A stretch of DNA of 64,000 nucleotides, from assembly GCF_003999255.1 (NCBI RefSeq), contig NZ_CP034791.1, positions 2,520,501 through 2,584,500 on the forward strand. Direction: 5' to 3'. Under the pieces are notes generated by a model. It was not told the DNA's origin, did no database searches, and saw nothing but the letters and a program-made list of their open reading frames with translations. Numbering within the stretch: position 1 is the stretch's first letter; each line of letters opens with the position of its first letter. The position numbers and the translations under genes were made by a program. Shown here in pieces: positions 36,453 to 45,099 of this stretch. Source of the stretch: Caldicellulosiruptor changbaiensis. Lineage in GTDB: Bacteria; Bacillota; Thermoanaerobacteria; Caldicellulosiruptorales; Caldicellulosiruptoraceae.

Positions 36453-36962
36453 ATGCATGAAAGAGAAGCTCTTTTTAATCTTTTAAAGGATGCCGAAAAG
36501 ATTGCAAAAGTCCTGCAAATTAGACCATTTTCGTTATACCTTTTAGGCGGGTCTGCATGTATTTTAGGTGAATATTTAGACAGAGCCACCCGCGATTTTG
36601 ATATTTTAGATTTGAACTATCCTTCTCAGGTTGGGAAAGTATTGCGATTTCTGGGAGATTTTGATCTTCTTGAATATGAAAGCACTCCAATAGCACCATC
36701 GTTTAAAGAAAGAGCAATAAAGCTTGAGGGTTTTGAATACATAAGAGTTTATGTTCTTTCAAAAGAAGACATTGTGGTCAGTAAAATTATTAGGCTTGAT
36801 GAAAAAGATATCGAAGATATAGATAAATTAATGCCCTCATGCAACAAAGAATTAATTAACAAAATAATTGAGGAAATCTTAAGCAGAAAAGACTTTTTTG
36901 AAACAAAGAAGAAAAGGTTTTTGGAAAAACTTGAAATTTTTAGGGTGAAATATGATGTATAG
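36453..36962 (+). CDS. DUF6036-like nucleotidyltransferase
   Basis: A 169-residue protein. The nucleotidyltransferase core is visible: LLGGSACILGEYLDRATRDFDILD has the Gly-Gly-Ser and the Asp-x-Asp expected to bind metal and NTP. A helical C-terminal part contains a possible coiled coil. DUF6036/AbiEii-like proteins often form toxin-antitoxin or abortive-infection pairs with a neighbour. Here the next gene overlaps by 11 bases (ATGATG inside ...TATGATGTATAG). The ribosome site is weak. The biological role is inferred from family resemblance only. Confidence 0.6.
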   Translation: MHEREALFNLLKDAEKIAKVLQIRPFSLYLLGGSACILGEYLDRATRDFDILDLNYPSQVGKVLRFLGDFDLLEYESTPIAPSFKERAIKLEGFEYIRVYVLSKEDIVVSKIIRLDEKDIEDIDKLMPSCNKELINKIIEEILSRKDFFETKKKRFLEKLEIFRVKYDV

Positions 36963-37302
36963 GATATTCTGCGAAAGCTATTATAATTATATCAAGAATT
37001 TTGAAGACAAAGGCGCAAAGGATGAATATAGGTATAAAATCGCGAAGGTGTTTGAATTAATTGTAGACCCTCAAAAATTTTATAAAGAGAAAAGCAAAAA
37101 CTCTGAAACTTATCAAAACCTTTGCGACCTTCTTTGCTATATGAAAGAAAATATCCATAGATACCCAAAATTCAAAGCTTTTTTGTGGACCTTAGAATCT
37201 CGTCAAATTGAACCAGTTTACTGCGGCAAAACCCCTCAAAATGTACTTGAAGATCAGGCAAAGCTTGCAAATATGTTTTTAAACCTTATGTACTGGGAAT
37301 AA
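36952..37302 (+). CDS. Uncharacterised partner of the nucleotidyltransferase
   Basis: A 116-residue, mostly helical soluble protein rich in Tyr and Lys. I recognise no family or catalytic motif. It overlaps the end of the nucleotidyltransferase gene, so the two are probably co-translated and act together. A convergent terminator follows. Candidate roles are the partner in a toxin-antitoxin pair or a structural subunit. Confidence 0.5.
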   Translation: MMYRIFCESYYNYIKNFEDKGAKDEYRYKIAKVFELIVDPQKFYKEKSKNSETYQNLCDLLCYMKENIHRYPKFKAFLWTLESRQIEPVYCGKTPQNVLEDQAKLANMFLNLMYWE

Positions 37303-37321
37303 GCTCCCATTTTTCAAATTT

Positions 37322-37368
37322 AAAAAAGGACCTCATCGGCTTTTTTTGCCGAATCAGTCCTTTTTGGT
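37322..37368. terminator. Convergent terminator
   Basis: AAAAGGAC..CGGC and GCCG..GTCCTTTT form a stem with an internal mismatch and T-rich loop. Runs on both sides serve the genes at 37302 (+) and 37354 (-). Confidence 0.7.
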
Positions 37369-38235
37369 GAGAGCTTCTTTTATTCTCTTCACATAGCCTG
37401 AAGCAGAAAGTCCGGCAATCTGTCCTTCTCCAACTGCCTTTGCAACCTGATAAGGCCTTCCAACTACATCCCCCGCTGCAAAAAGCCCTTCGATTGAGGT
37501 TTGCATATTTTTGTCCACTTTTATATGCCCATCCTCTGTAAACTCCAAACCATAGATGAGCTGGTCTGCTGGCATTGTCTTTCTGATTATAAATATTCCA
37601 TCAACATTTAAAATCTTATCCTCAAGTTCTATTGCATTTACAAAGTCCTCGCCATACACACCTTTTGGTCTTGATAAAACCACCTCAACATTGTCTTTAA
37701 AATGAAATTCATTCTTTTTATAAAGCGGAATGTAGTAGAGCTTTTTAGCAAGTTCAGACAAATACTCTGCCTCTTCCTCAGCCTCCACACTTTCACCCAC
37801 AACTGCTATCACTCTTCCTTTGTAGAGCATTCCATCACAAACTGCACAATAACTAATTCCTCTTCCTACAAACTCAGCTTCATTCTCAAGAAGAGTTTTC
37901 TTTGGCGTCCCTATTGCCAAAATCACAGAATAAGCCTCAAAAAATTCATTGTTGGCATTGATTGTGAAAATACTTCCTGACTTGTAGAAGTTTATAACCT
38001 TTCTATTGATAATCTCAATATTGTATTTTTTAGCATGTTCATAAAAGCTTCTTAAAAGCTCCTTTCCAGAGACGCCAAAAAAGCCAAGATAGTTATTTAT
38101 CTCAGGAGCTTTGTATATGGCAGAGTCTTCTTCCTTTGTTGCAAAGACAATTACACTTCTGTTTGTCTGAGCAAGATTAATAGCAGCAGAAAGCCCGGCA
38201 GGTCCTGCACCAATCACCGCACAATCATAAATCAT
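37354..38235 (-). CDS. Thioredoxin-reductase-like FAD flavoprotein
   Basis: A 293-residue protein with FAD motif CAVIGAGPAGLSAAINLA at the N-terminus, the redox pair CAVCDG at about 130-136, an NAD(P)-site region AVVGESVEAEEEA lacking the usual GGGxSA signature, and the C-terminal FAD motif GLFAAGDVVGRPYQ. The start is ATG 38235 behind AGGGGTG. The altered NAD(P)H loop suggests a non-canonical electron donor, as in ferredoxin- or F420-type or other TrxR-like enzymes. No thioredoxin gene is adjacent. Confidence 0.8.
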   Translation of the reverse strand: MIYDCAVIGAGPAGLSAAINLAQTNRSVIVFATKEEDSAIYKAPEINNYLGFFGVSGKELLRSFYEHAKKYNIEIINRKVINFYKSGSIFTINANNEFFEAYSVILAIGTPKKTLLENEAEFVGRGISYCAVCDGMLYKGRVIAVVGESVEAEEEAEYLSELAKKLYYIPLYKKNEFHFKDNVEVVLSRPKGVYGEDFVNAIELEDKILNVDGIFIIRKTMPADQLIYGLEFTEDGHIKVDKNMQTSIEGLFAAGDVVGRPYQVAKAVGEGQIAGLSASGYVKRIKEALTKKD

Positions 38236-38292
38236 CTTCAACTTCACCCCTATATTATTATACCCACATAGGGTATATTTTAAAAGTACTTT

Positions 38293-38619
38293 TCAAACTT
38301 TTATAAAGTTCTCAACATCCAGCACAAATATTACAGCACCGCCCTGTTCTATCTTTTGCTTACTGACAAAAAACAAAGTTTGCAGCGCTGGTGGTAGCGT
38401 GCTTTTGCAAACCTCCTTCCTTGATGATACATTTTGCTTTATCAGCTCAATTATCTCATCCACCTTTTCATCCTCAACACCAATCATGAATGTAACAGTT
38501 CCTCTATTTAAAAGACCACCTGTGGAATAAACAATTGTTGCCGGTACGCCATTTTCTATAAGTGCAAGGTTGACTTTGTTCTTGTCTGTATCTGAAACAA
38601 TTGCCAGCAATAATTTCAT
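38293..38619 (-). CDS. darA: PII-like cyclic-di-AMP receptor DarA
   Basis: A 108-residue protein of the DarA/PstA (DUF970) family. Its length matches the B. subtilis protein when started at MKLLLAIVSDTD (ATG 38619, behind AAGGTGGAG). The signature TGGLLNRGTVTFMIGVEDEKV and the C-terminal GGAVIFVLDVENF are clear. DarA trimers bind c-di-AMP; downstream targets are not well known. It is probably co-transcribed with the flavoprotein that follows. Confidence 0.85.
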   Translation of the reverse strand: MKLLLAIVSDTDKNKVNLALIENGVPATIVYSTGGLLNRGTVTFMIGVEDEKVDEIIELIKQNVSSRKEVCKSTLPPALQTLFFVSKQKIEQGGAVIFVLDVENFIKV

Positions 38620-38833
38620 ACCATACTCCACCTTTTTTCTAACTTTATGTTTAATATTATTTTACCACATTTTTCTTTTGAAAATTTCATCATTTTAATA
38701 ATATTACTAAAAATTTTTATGTTCCTTGTATTCAAATATTCCAGTTATTGTTGTTAGCAAATGCAATTTTGGTGGTATAATTAGAGAGTATAAGGGCTAA
38801 AACACAAATTAATAGGCAAGGAGATGGCAAAAG

Positions 38834-39574
38834 ATGCTTGAGATTGTTGATCTTCATGTTGAGGTTGGGTCGAAAGAGATTTTAAAAGGCGTTTCTCTCA
38901 CAATCCCGGATGGTGAGACTCACATTCTGTTTGGTCCGAACGGAAGTGGAAAAACAACTTTGATGATGAGTATAATGGGGCTTCCTAAATATAAAATCCT
39001 ATCTGGCAAGATTATCTTCAATGGCATTGACATCACATACATGCCAACACATGAGAGGGCAAAGCTTGGGATTGGAATGATGTTCCAAAAACCACCTGCT
39101 ATAAGAGGAGTTGAGCTAAAAAAACTTTCTGAGATAATAAAGTCTTTGAGAAACACTGATGTAGATGTGCATGAGTATGCAAGAATTTTAAATTTAGAAG
39201 AACATTTATCAAGAGAAGTAAACTTGGGTTTTTCTGGTGGAGAGATTAAAAGGTCTGAGCTTTTACAGCTAATCTGCCAGCGACCAAGCTTGGTGCTTCT
39301 TGATGAGCCAGAATCTGGTGTTGACCTTGACAACATCACTCTTTTAGGAAATATGATCAAAAAACTTCTAAAAGGCGAAAAGGTGAGAAAAAGACAGACC
39401 TCTGGCTTAATTGTTACACACACAGGTTACATTTTAGAGTATGTAAACGCAGACAAAGGCCATATTCTGATTGATGGAAAGCTTGTGTGCTCTGGCCCAG
39501 CAAAAGATTTGTTTGAAGAGATTAGGCAAAACGGTTTTGGGAGGTGCGAAGGATGTCTACAAGACATTATATAG
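38834..39574 (+). CDS. sufC: SufC-type Fe-S assembly ATPase
   Basis: A 246-residue ABC ATPase. Walker A GPNGSGKTTLM, Q-loop MMFQKPPAIRGV, signature LGFSGGEIKRSELLQ and Walker B LVLLDEPESGVDLDNI are SufC marks. The C-terminus has two Cys (CEGCLQDII). It starts with ATG behind AAGGAGATG; TATAAT at 38776-38781 may be its promoter. It overlaps sufB. No SufD, SufS or SufU gene is adjacent, so this looks like the compact two-gene SufBC (SMS-like) arrangement of anaerobes. Confidence 0.9.
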   Translation: MLEIVDLHVEVGSKEILKGVSLTIPDGETHILFGPNGSGKTTLMMSIMGLPKYKILSGKIIFNGIDITYMPTHERAKLGIGMMFQKPPAIRGVELKKLSEIIKSLRNTDVDVHEYARILNLEEHLSREVNLGFSGGEIKRSELLQLICQRPSLVLLDEPESGVDLDNITLLGNMIKKLLKGEKVRKRQTSGLIVTHTGYILEYVNADKGHILIDGKLVCSGPAKDLFEEIRQNGFGRCEGCLQDII

Positions 39575-40803
39575 ATGAAAATATTTTGGCTTTAGCAAAA
39601 AGTGCAGAGAATAAAAAGGCTGCATTTGGCACTGATATAGACTTGAGCCAGTTTGAAGAGGCTGATGAAAAGGAAGAGATAGATGAGCTTTCAAAACTTC
39701 CTGAAGAAATACAAAAGACAATCTTAAATGCCGGAATTGAGGTCAAAGAAGAAGGGCGCGTGGGAAGTTTTCTCCAGGTTGACCACTCTGTTGTCTACAA
39801 AAGACTTGCACAGCGCTACAGTGGCCAGCTTGAAATTCTGGATATAAATGAGGCACTTGAAAAATACCCAGAAGTTCGAGAAAAGTATTTTTGGAAGGCA
39901 GTAAAACCTGACAGGGACAAATATACAGCATTTTCTGCTATGCACCCTGCACATGGATACTTTATTAGAGTTTTCAAAGGCCAAAAGGTGGAAAAGCCTG
40001 TTCAGGCATGTCTTTTATTGCAAGAAAATGCGAGAATCCAAAATGTACACAATATAGTAATTGTTGAAGAAGGAGCAGAGGTTCAGATAATCAACGGGTG
40101 TGCAACAGCACCAAAAGTAAAAGAAGGTCTTCACATTGGTATTTCTGAGTTCTATCTTGAAAAAGGAAGCAAACTCACATTTACAATGATTCACAACTGG
40201 GCAGAGGATTTTTATGTAAGACCAAGGGGTGTTACAATTGTAGAAGACGATGCAGTTTTTGTTTCAAACTACGTGCTTTTAAAGCCTGTAAAGTCAATTC
40301 AGTCATTCCCAATTGCAATCTTGAAGGGCAAAAACTCTGTTGCGTCATTTAACTCAATCTTGTATGGGCTAAAAGACTCTGAGATTGACATGGGCTCTCA
40401 TATCATCTTAGAAGGTGAAAATTCAAGTGGCCAGGCAATATCAAGGGCTATTGTAAAAGACAGGGCAAAGATTTACTCGCGTGGAGTGTTAGAAGCAAGG
40501 CACAATCAATCTCGTGCGCATTTAGACTGTCGCGGAATTTTGTTCTCTGAAGAAGGTGTTATGTATGCTGTGCCAGAGCTATTGTCAGACGGTGCGCCAC
40601 AGAGCCATCTTTCACATGAGGCTGCAATAGGTCCTATTGCCGAAGAAGAAGTAGAATATCTGATGGCAAGAGGGCTTTCAAAAGACGAGGCAATATCTCT
40701 TATAACCCAGGGGTTTATGGATGTAAAAATACTTGGGCTTCCAAAGCATCTTGAAAATTATATACATGAGCTTATTTTGCAGACCCAGGAGGAGAATATG
40801 TAA
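39553..40803 (+). CDS. sufB: SufB/SufD-family Fe-S scaffold protein
   Basis: A 416-residue protein from ATG 39553 behind GGGAGG; the frame opens at GTG 39544. The SufBD core is visible: GAEVQIINGCATAP, GSKLTFTMIHNW, then RAHLDCRGILFSEEGVMYAVPELLSD and LSHEAAIGPIAEEEVEYLMARGLS. It assembles clusters with SufC. It is shorter at the N-terminus than E. coli SufB and probably works as a homodimer because no SufD is encoded nearby. Confidence 0.88.
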   Translation: MSTRHYIDENILALAKSAENKKAAFGTDIDLSQFEEADEKEEIDELSKLPEEIQKTILNAGIEVKEEGRVGSFLQVDHSVVYKRLAQRYSGQLEILDINEALEKYPEVREKYFWKAVKPDRDKYTAFSAMHPAHGYFIRVFKGQKVEKPVQACLLLQENARIQNVHNIVIVEEGAEVQIINGCATAPKVKEGLHIGISEFYLEKGSKLTFTMIHNWAEDFYVRPRGVTIVEDDAVFVSNYVLLKPVKSIQSFPIAILKGKNSVASFNSILYGLKDSEIDMGSHIILEGENSSGQAISRAIVKDRAKIYSRGVLEARHNQSRAHLDCRGILFSEEGVMYAVPELLSDGAPQSHLSHEAAIGPIAEEEVEYLMARGLSKDEAISLITQGFMDVKILGLPKHLENYIHELILQTQEENM

Positions 40804-40812
40804 AAATAAAGA

Positions 40813-40913
40813 GGCAAGGTGGCAAAGCCTGAGCTACTATCCGTTTATTTGGATAGTTAAGGCTTCTTTTGAACTAAAGTCTTAAGGGTTTGCTGCCTTG
40901 CCCATTATTTTTT
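40813..40913. terminator. Complex three-stem terminator between sufB and a MacB-like gene
   Basis: An outer stem GGCAAGGTGGCAAA (40813-40826) pairs with TTTGCTGCCTTGCC (40889-40902). Inside, AAGCCT/AGGCTT closes an arm topped by ACTATCC/GGATAGT. A small third arm is possible. A T-rich run follows (40908-40913). At about 90 bases it is far longer than ordinary terminators. Confidence 0.55.
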
Positions 40914-42099
40914 ATTCGTACCTTAGCGCCTCTATAGGATTTAAGCGTGCTGCCTTCTCTGCTGGAAGCATTCCAAAAATAACTCCTATCAAAACTGAAA
41001 TTCCAAAAGCCAGAAAAGCCCACTTTAGCGAATACACAGGCTCAACTCCAGGAATCCTTGAAATCCCCACGGCAATTACAAAAAACCCAAGCAATATACC
41101 AATTATACCACCAACACCTGTTATAACCATCGACTCTATGAGAAACTGTACTCTAATATCCCTTCTCTTTGCTCCAATTGCTTTTCGAATCCCAATTTCT
41201 CTTGTTCTTTCTGTGACAGACACAAGCATTATGTTCATAATTCCAATGCCGCCAACCACAAGAGAGATTGTAGCAATGCCACCAAGTATTATCATCAGAA
41301 GATATGTTATTTGATTTAGAGCTGACATAAGTTCAGACATATCATAAACTGTATAGTTTTCTTCTTTTTTTACGATACTGCTCAAATATGCTTTTATTCT
41401 CTTTTTAACCTCATTGTTCTTATCAGCAGAAACTGTACGTACCAAAAAATTTTTCACAAGCGCATAGTCGTCTGTCGAGAGGCTATTTAAGGCAAATAAG
41501 GGCACTATGATACTGTCGTCAACAGTGTTGTCTCTTCCGCCTTGCTTTTCTTTCAAAACTCCAACCACCTTGAAAACCTGACCATTTACGTTTATCTCTT
41601 GCCCCACTGGATTTTGACCATCAAACAGCTTTTTTTGTATCCTTGACCCTATCACCGCCACTTTTTGCCTAAAATCACTGTCTACAGGACTTATAAACCT
41701 TCCTTTTGAAAGTGCAAGGTTTTGTATCATCATATACTCGGCTGTTGCACCAATAATCTGGCACTCCTCTTTTTTACCTCTGAAAAGTGCTTGGGCAGGA
41801 TATTGGACAAATGGGCTCACACCCAGGATAACATCGTTATTTTTCCTTGCAAACTCTAAAAATTGATCAACTGAAATATCTTCGTTCTTTGAAGCTGGAT
41901 TTATAAAAACATACACAAGGTTTGTACCAAGCTTTTCTATCTCTTTTGTAATACCAGCTGTGGTGCCCTCAGCAAGCCCCACAGCTGCAACCACCGCTCC
42001 AACGCCTATGACAACACCAAGAAGCGTTAGAAATGACCTTAGCCTGTTGAGAAAAATGCTCTGGATTGCCATCTTGCAAGAAAGCAAAAACTTCTCCAT
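40912..42099 (-). CDS. MacB-like ABC transporter permease (FtsX fold)
   Basis: A 395-residue permease from ATG 42099 (ribosome site GGGGA); the frame extends to 42207 into the adaptor gene. It has one N-terminal helix (SFLTLLGVVIGVGAVVA), a large external MacB-type domain (residues 45-265) and three C-terminal helices with the FtsX hallmark VTERTREIGIRKAIGAKRRDI and the end RLNPIEALRYE. It lacks the ATPase domain fused in MacB proper and there is no ATPase gene beside it, so the energy subunit must be encoded elsewhere. It is partnered with the adaptor gene upstream. Confidence 0.85.
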   Translation of the reverse strand: MEKFLLSCKMAIQSIFLNRLRSFLTLLGVVIGVGAVVAAVGLAEGTTAGITKEIEKLGTNLVYVFINPASKNEDISVDQFLEFARKNNDVILGVSPFVQYPAQALFRGKKEECQIIGATAEYMMIQNLALSKGRFISPVDSDFRQKVAVIGSRIQKKLFDGQNPVGQEINVNGQVFKVVGVLKEKQGGRDNTVDDSIIVPLFALNSLSTDDYALVKNFLVRTVSADKNNEVKKRIKAYLSSIVKKEENYTVYDMSELMSALNQITYLLMIILGGIATISLVVGGIGIMNIMLVSVTERTREIGIRKAIGAKRRDIRVQFLIESMVITGVGGIIGILLGFFVIAVGISRIPGVEPVYSLKWAFLAFGISVLIGVIFGMLPAEKAARLNPIEALRYE

Positions 42100-42118
42100 C
42101 GCACAACATCTTCCCCTT

Positions 42119-43768
42119 TTAGTAGAAAAGACTTTGACCCTGTTTTTCAGTATCAAACTTTGGAAGCACCACTTCTTCGCCCTCGATGAGCCCTTCCAAG
42201 ATTTCAACGTATTTTTCGGTTGTCATGCCAAGTTTGACCTGCCTTTTTTCTGCATCTTTATAGTAAGAGTTGTCAAGTCCGTATTCGTCTGTTTTCTGGC
42301 TGGTTTTTTGTTCTTTGTTTTTCTCAGAAGTTTTAGCCTTTTGTTGTGTGTAAACATACACATAATATTTTCCATCTTCTTTGTGAACTGCTTCAACTGG
42401 TACAACCAGCGCATTTTCCTTGGACTTTAAGATAATCTCTGCTTCTGCGTGCATCCCAATTTTTATATTACTGTTATTTTCAAATTCTATCTTAACAACA
42501 AACTTTGAGACGCTACCATTGCTATCCGATTGTGCCTTTTCAGAAATCTCTGCAACATACCCTTCTAAAGGCCTATTTCTTGTACTTCCTACCGCATCAA
42601 GCTTTATGTTAACTTTCTGCCCTGGCTTTATTTTCAAAATGTCAAGCTCTTCCACCTGAGCACTTATCACAAGGTGTTTCGGGTCATACACTGAACATAT
42701 CATCTGCCCAACAGTCACCACATCACCATCCTGGAGATTCAAATCAGCTATTTTGCCGTCAATTGGAGCTAAAACCTCATAGTTTTTCAAATCATCTTCG
42801 GCTGCTTTTATTTGGGATTTTATATCCTCTATCTTCAAATCAAGCTGTTTTATTTGCATCTCAACCTCGTCGGTTGAAAACTTCAAAAGCAAGCTACCTG
42901 TTTTTACCTTCTGCCCATTTTTAACAAAAACCTTTTCTATTCTGCCAGAAACAGGGCTTACAATGCTCTTTTTTGAAAATACCTCTAAAATACCTTCGCT
43001 AAGCGATGTCACTTTTTCACCGTTTGAAAGCTTTAAACTTACACTTGCCCTCATACCCTCAGTCAAGCTACCGTTTTTGTTTGAAACTACCACCTTTGCA
43101 TCAAACACCATCACACCATCCTGATTTTTGTATATCCTGCTTCCCAAGCCTTCAACAACACCGTCGACCCTGTCCATAAGATCAGATACCACAACCTCTG
43201 CCTTCTGTCCCTGTTTTACCTTTCCATAGCACCAGGCAGGAAGCTGCACACTCAGCTTCATCCTCGAGTCATCAACAATAGTCATTATCTGCATTCCTTG
43301 ACTGACAAGCAAACCTTCATCTGCCGCAAGGTTTTGCACAAACCCGTCCTGGGGAGATTTTAAAGTAAAGTTTTGAAGCTGTCTTTGAAAACTTTCTCTT
43401 TGAAGTTCAAGATCAAGAAGCTGTCTTTTCAAAGACTCTATCTTAAAAACTGCCTGGCTGTCATCTATCTTAGCGATTAAATCTCCTTTTTTGACATACT
43501 GCCCGTTTTTGACAAAAATTTTTTCTATAGCTCCATTTACCTTCGAGATGACATTTCTTGTGTTGCTGCTTTGCACAATGCCAGATACCAAAAGTGTTTG
43601 CTTTAAAGAAATCTTTTGTACCTTTGCAGTCCTAGGCTTAGATGAAGCATCCTTTTTGCTCCCAGATGGCATAGTTAAAACAAGTGTTAAAATAAATCCC
43701 ACTAATATAAGTAACACAATAATTACAGCTTTTTGCCAGTTTTTTAGACCTTTTGCAGTGTTTTGCAT
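42119..43768 (-). CDS. MacA/HlyD-type membrane-fusion adaptor with duplicated lipoyl-like unit
   Basis: A 549-residue protein from ATG 43768 behind AAGGAGAG. One N-terminal anchor (AVIIVLLILVGFILTLV) is followed by two adaptor units in tandem. GAIEKIFVKNGQYVKKGDL near residue 75 recurs as GRIEKVFVKNGQKVKTGSL near 270, each with a helical hairpin stretch. A beta-barrel and a charged, Lys-rich insertion before the C-terminus follow. Ordinary MacA adaptors have one unit. It stabilises a MacB-type exporter on the cell surface of Gram-positive bacteria. Confidence 0.8.
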   Translation of the reverse strand: MQNTAKGLKNWQKAVIIVLLILVGFILTLVLTMPSGSKKDASSKPRTAKVQKISLKQTLLVSGIVQSSNTRNVISKVNGAIEKIFVKNGQYVKKGDLIAKIDDSQAVFKIESLKRQLLDLELQRESFQRQLQNFTLKSPQDGFVQNLAADEGLLVSQGMQIMTIVDDSRMKLSVQLPAWCYGKVKQGQKAEVVVSDLMDRVDGVVEGLGSRIYKNQDGVMVFDAKVVVSNKNGSLTEGMRASVSLKLSNGEKVTSLSEGILEVFSKKSIVSPVSGRIEKVFVKNGQKVKTGSLLLKFSTDEVEMQIKQLDLKIEDIKSQIKAAEDDLKNYEVLAPIDGKIADLNLQDGDVVTVGQMICSVYDPKHLVISAQVEELDILKIKPGQKVNIKLDAVGSTRNRPLEGYVAEISEKAQSDSNGSVSKFVVKIEFENNSNIKIGMHAEAEIILKSKENALVVPVEAVHKEDGKYYVYVYTQQKAKTSEKNKEQKTSQKTDEYGLDNSYYKDAEKRQVKLGMTTEKYVEILEGLIEGEEVVLPKFDTEKQGQSLFY

Positions 43769-43787
43769 GTGAGAATACTCTCCTTTT

Positions 43788-44450
43788 TTATCTGCCACCA
43801 AACTTCATAAAGTTTTGCGTAAACATTGAAACAATGGGCATTATGAGTGTGACTGCACTATAGACAATACTGACAATAATACTTTTTGCTTTGTTAAGTT
43901 CACAGGCAGCAAACACTCCAACGCCAATCAATACATACCGCCAGATAGCAAACACATGCAGGTATGTTCTTATAAAATACTTAAAATCCATTTGAATGTC
44001 CAAAATGTTCAAATTTACGACCCTGGCATATATCACATAGAAGATGTAATATGGAATCATCACAAGATTTGCAACTGCTACAATTGTAAGTGCTCTTTTG
44101 TAATCAATCTCACCACCTGCAAGCCTTACAATTATGAGCAAGACAAAGGAAGCAATAAAAAATGAAATAATGGTATGTAAAAATGTTGTTCCTGCTAAAT
44201 AAATAGGTGATTTTGTAAATTTTAAGGTTTTTAAAGTAGCTTCTTGTACTTGCGGATCTTCAGTGAATCTTTTTACATACTCTAACATAGCTTCATCTGA
44301 GATTTTAGGCAAAAAAAACGTAGTAAGTGCTGCTACTATCGGTATAAAAAATATTAAAATCACAAAGTCTGGCTTTTCTTTGACTTTCTGAAATACTTTT
44401 GTTGGTGAAATAACAAGATTCAGAAGATTTGATGGCTTCAAGTATTCCAT
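43788..44450 (-). CDS. Yip1-domain membrane protein
   Basis: A 220-residue protein with five membrane helices and the N-terminal LVISPTKVFQKVKEKPDF that starts many bacterial Yip1-family proteins. Function unknown. It is the first gene of an apparent operon with the adaptor and permease genes (19-20 bp gaps), so it may aid their assembly or placement. Ribosome site AGGAGG. Confidence 0.75.
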   Translation of the reverse strand: MEYLKPSNLLNLVISPTKVFQKVKEKPDFVILIFFIPIVAALTTFFLPKISDEAMLEYVKRFTEDPQVQEATLKTLKFTKSPIYLAGTTFLHTIISFFIASFVLLIIVRLAGGEIDYKRALTIVAVANLVMIPYYIFYVIYARVVNLNILDIQMDFKYFIRTYLHVFAIWRYVLIGVGVFAACELNKAKSIIVSIVYSAVTLIMPIVSMFTQNFMKFGGR

Positions 44451-44655
44451 ACCTTAAACTCCTCCTTTTTAATTTAATCAAAATTTGCACAGTTACTTCT
44501 ATTTACTATGATTATTAAAATATCAACCACCTTTTATATTATAATTCATTTTCCAGTTTAAAACAACAATATTTTATGAACCTTTAATTTTGTTAAAATA
44601 TTTTATTTCTTGTTCTACAAATCACAAGGATTTAATTAAAATTGCGCTTAGGAAG

Positions 44656-44799
44656 TTAAATTATGCTAAACCTTTTAAACAAAAGCACCATAATTATCAC
44701 CAATCCATTTAGTCCATATATACCAACACTTTGCATAAAAAGTGATGTCAATGTTATACATACTAAAAATATTGGTATTACAATTGCAATTTTACTCAC
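44656..44799 (-). CDS. Possible small two-helix membrane peptide
   Basis: A 47-codon frame with GTG start, weak ribosome site (AAAAAGA) and stop at 44656. The product has a basic start (VSKIA), two hydrophobic stretches and a basic end (KRFSII). It lies downstream of the predicted circular-bacteriocin immunity gene. It may be a second immunity peptide or a relic: the frame continues upstream without an ATG. Confidence 0.3.
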   Translation of the reverse strand: MSKIAIVIPIFLVCITLTSLFMQSVGIYGLNGLVIIMVLLFKRFSII

Positions 44800-44889
44800 T
44801 CTTTTTGCTTTTGATAACCATTAATGTGAACAAAAAGCTAAAACAAAATTTATTACAAAAAATATTATGAACACAAATTGCTGTTTCTA

Positions 44890-45078
44890 TTATTTTTTTG
44901 TTTTTCTTCCCATTTTTAATAATTCTGCTTGAAACCACCCATGCCAAACAAATAATAAAATAAAAATTATTATTGCTGCTTTAATACTCTTAACATTAAA
45001 AAATACCTTTGCAATAACAGCACTCAATATAATTAAGATAACCCCAATAATATATAACCATATTTTTTTGTTACTCAT
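44890..45078 (-). CDS. Small hydrophobic cationic protein, probable bacteriocin immunity (CirE/As-48D1-like)
   Basis: A 62-residue protein from ATG 45078 behind GGGAGG. It has two membrane helices (IWLYIIGVILIILSAVIA and AAIIIFILLFVW) and a basic tail (KMGRKTKK). Size, charge and place right after the ATPase match the small immunity proteins of circular bacteriocin clusters such as circularin A and AS-48. Those proteins vary too much in sequence for a motif-based call, so context carries the weight. Confidence 0.65.
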   Translation of the reverse strand: MSNKKIWLYIIGVILIILSAVIAKVFFNVKSIKAAIIIFILLFVWHGWFQAELLKMGRKTKK

Positions 45079-45099
45079 TTTAAACCCTCCCTGACACAA

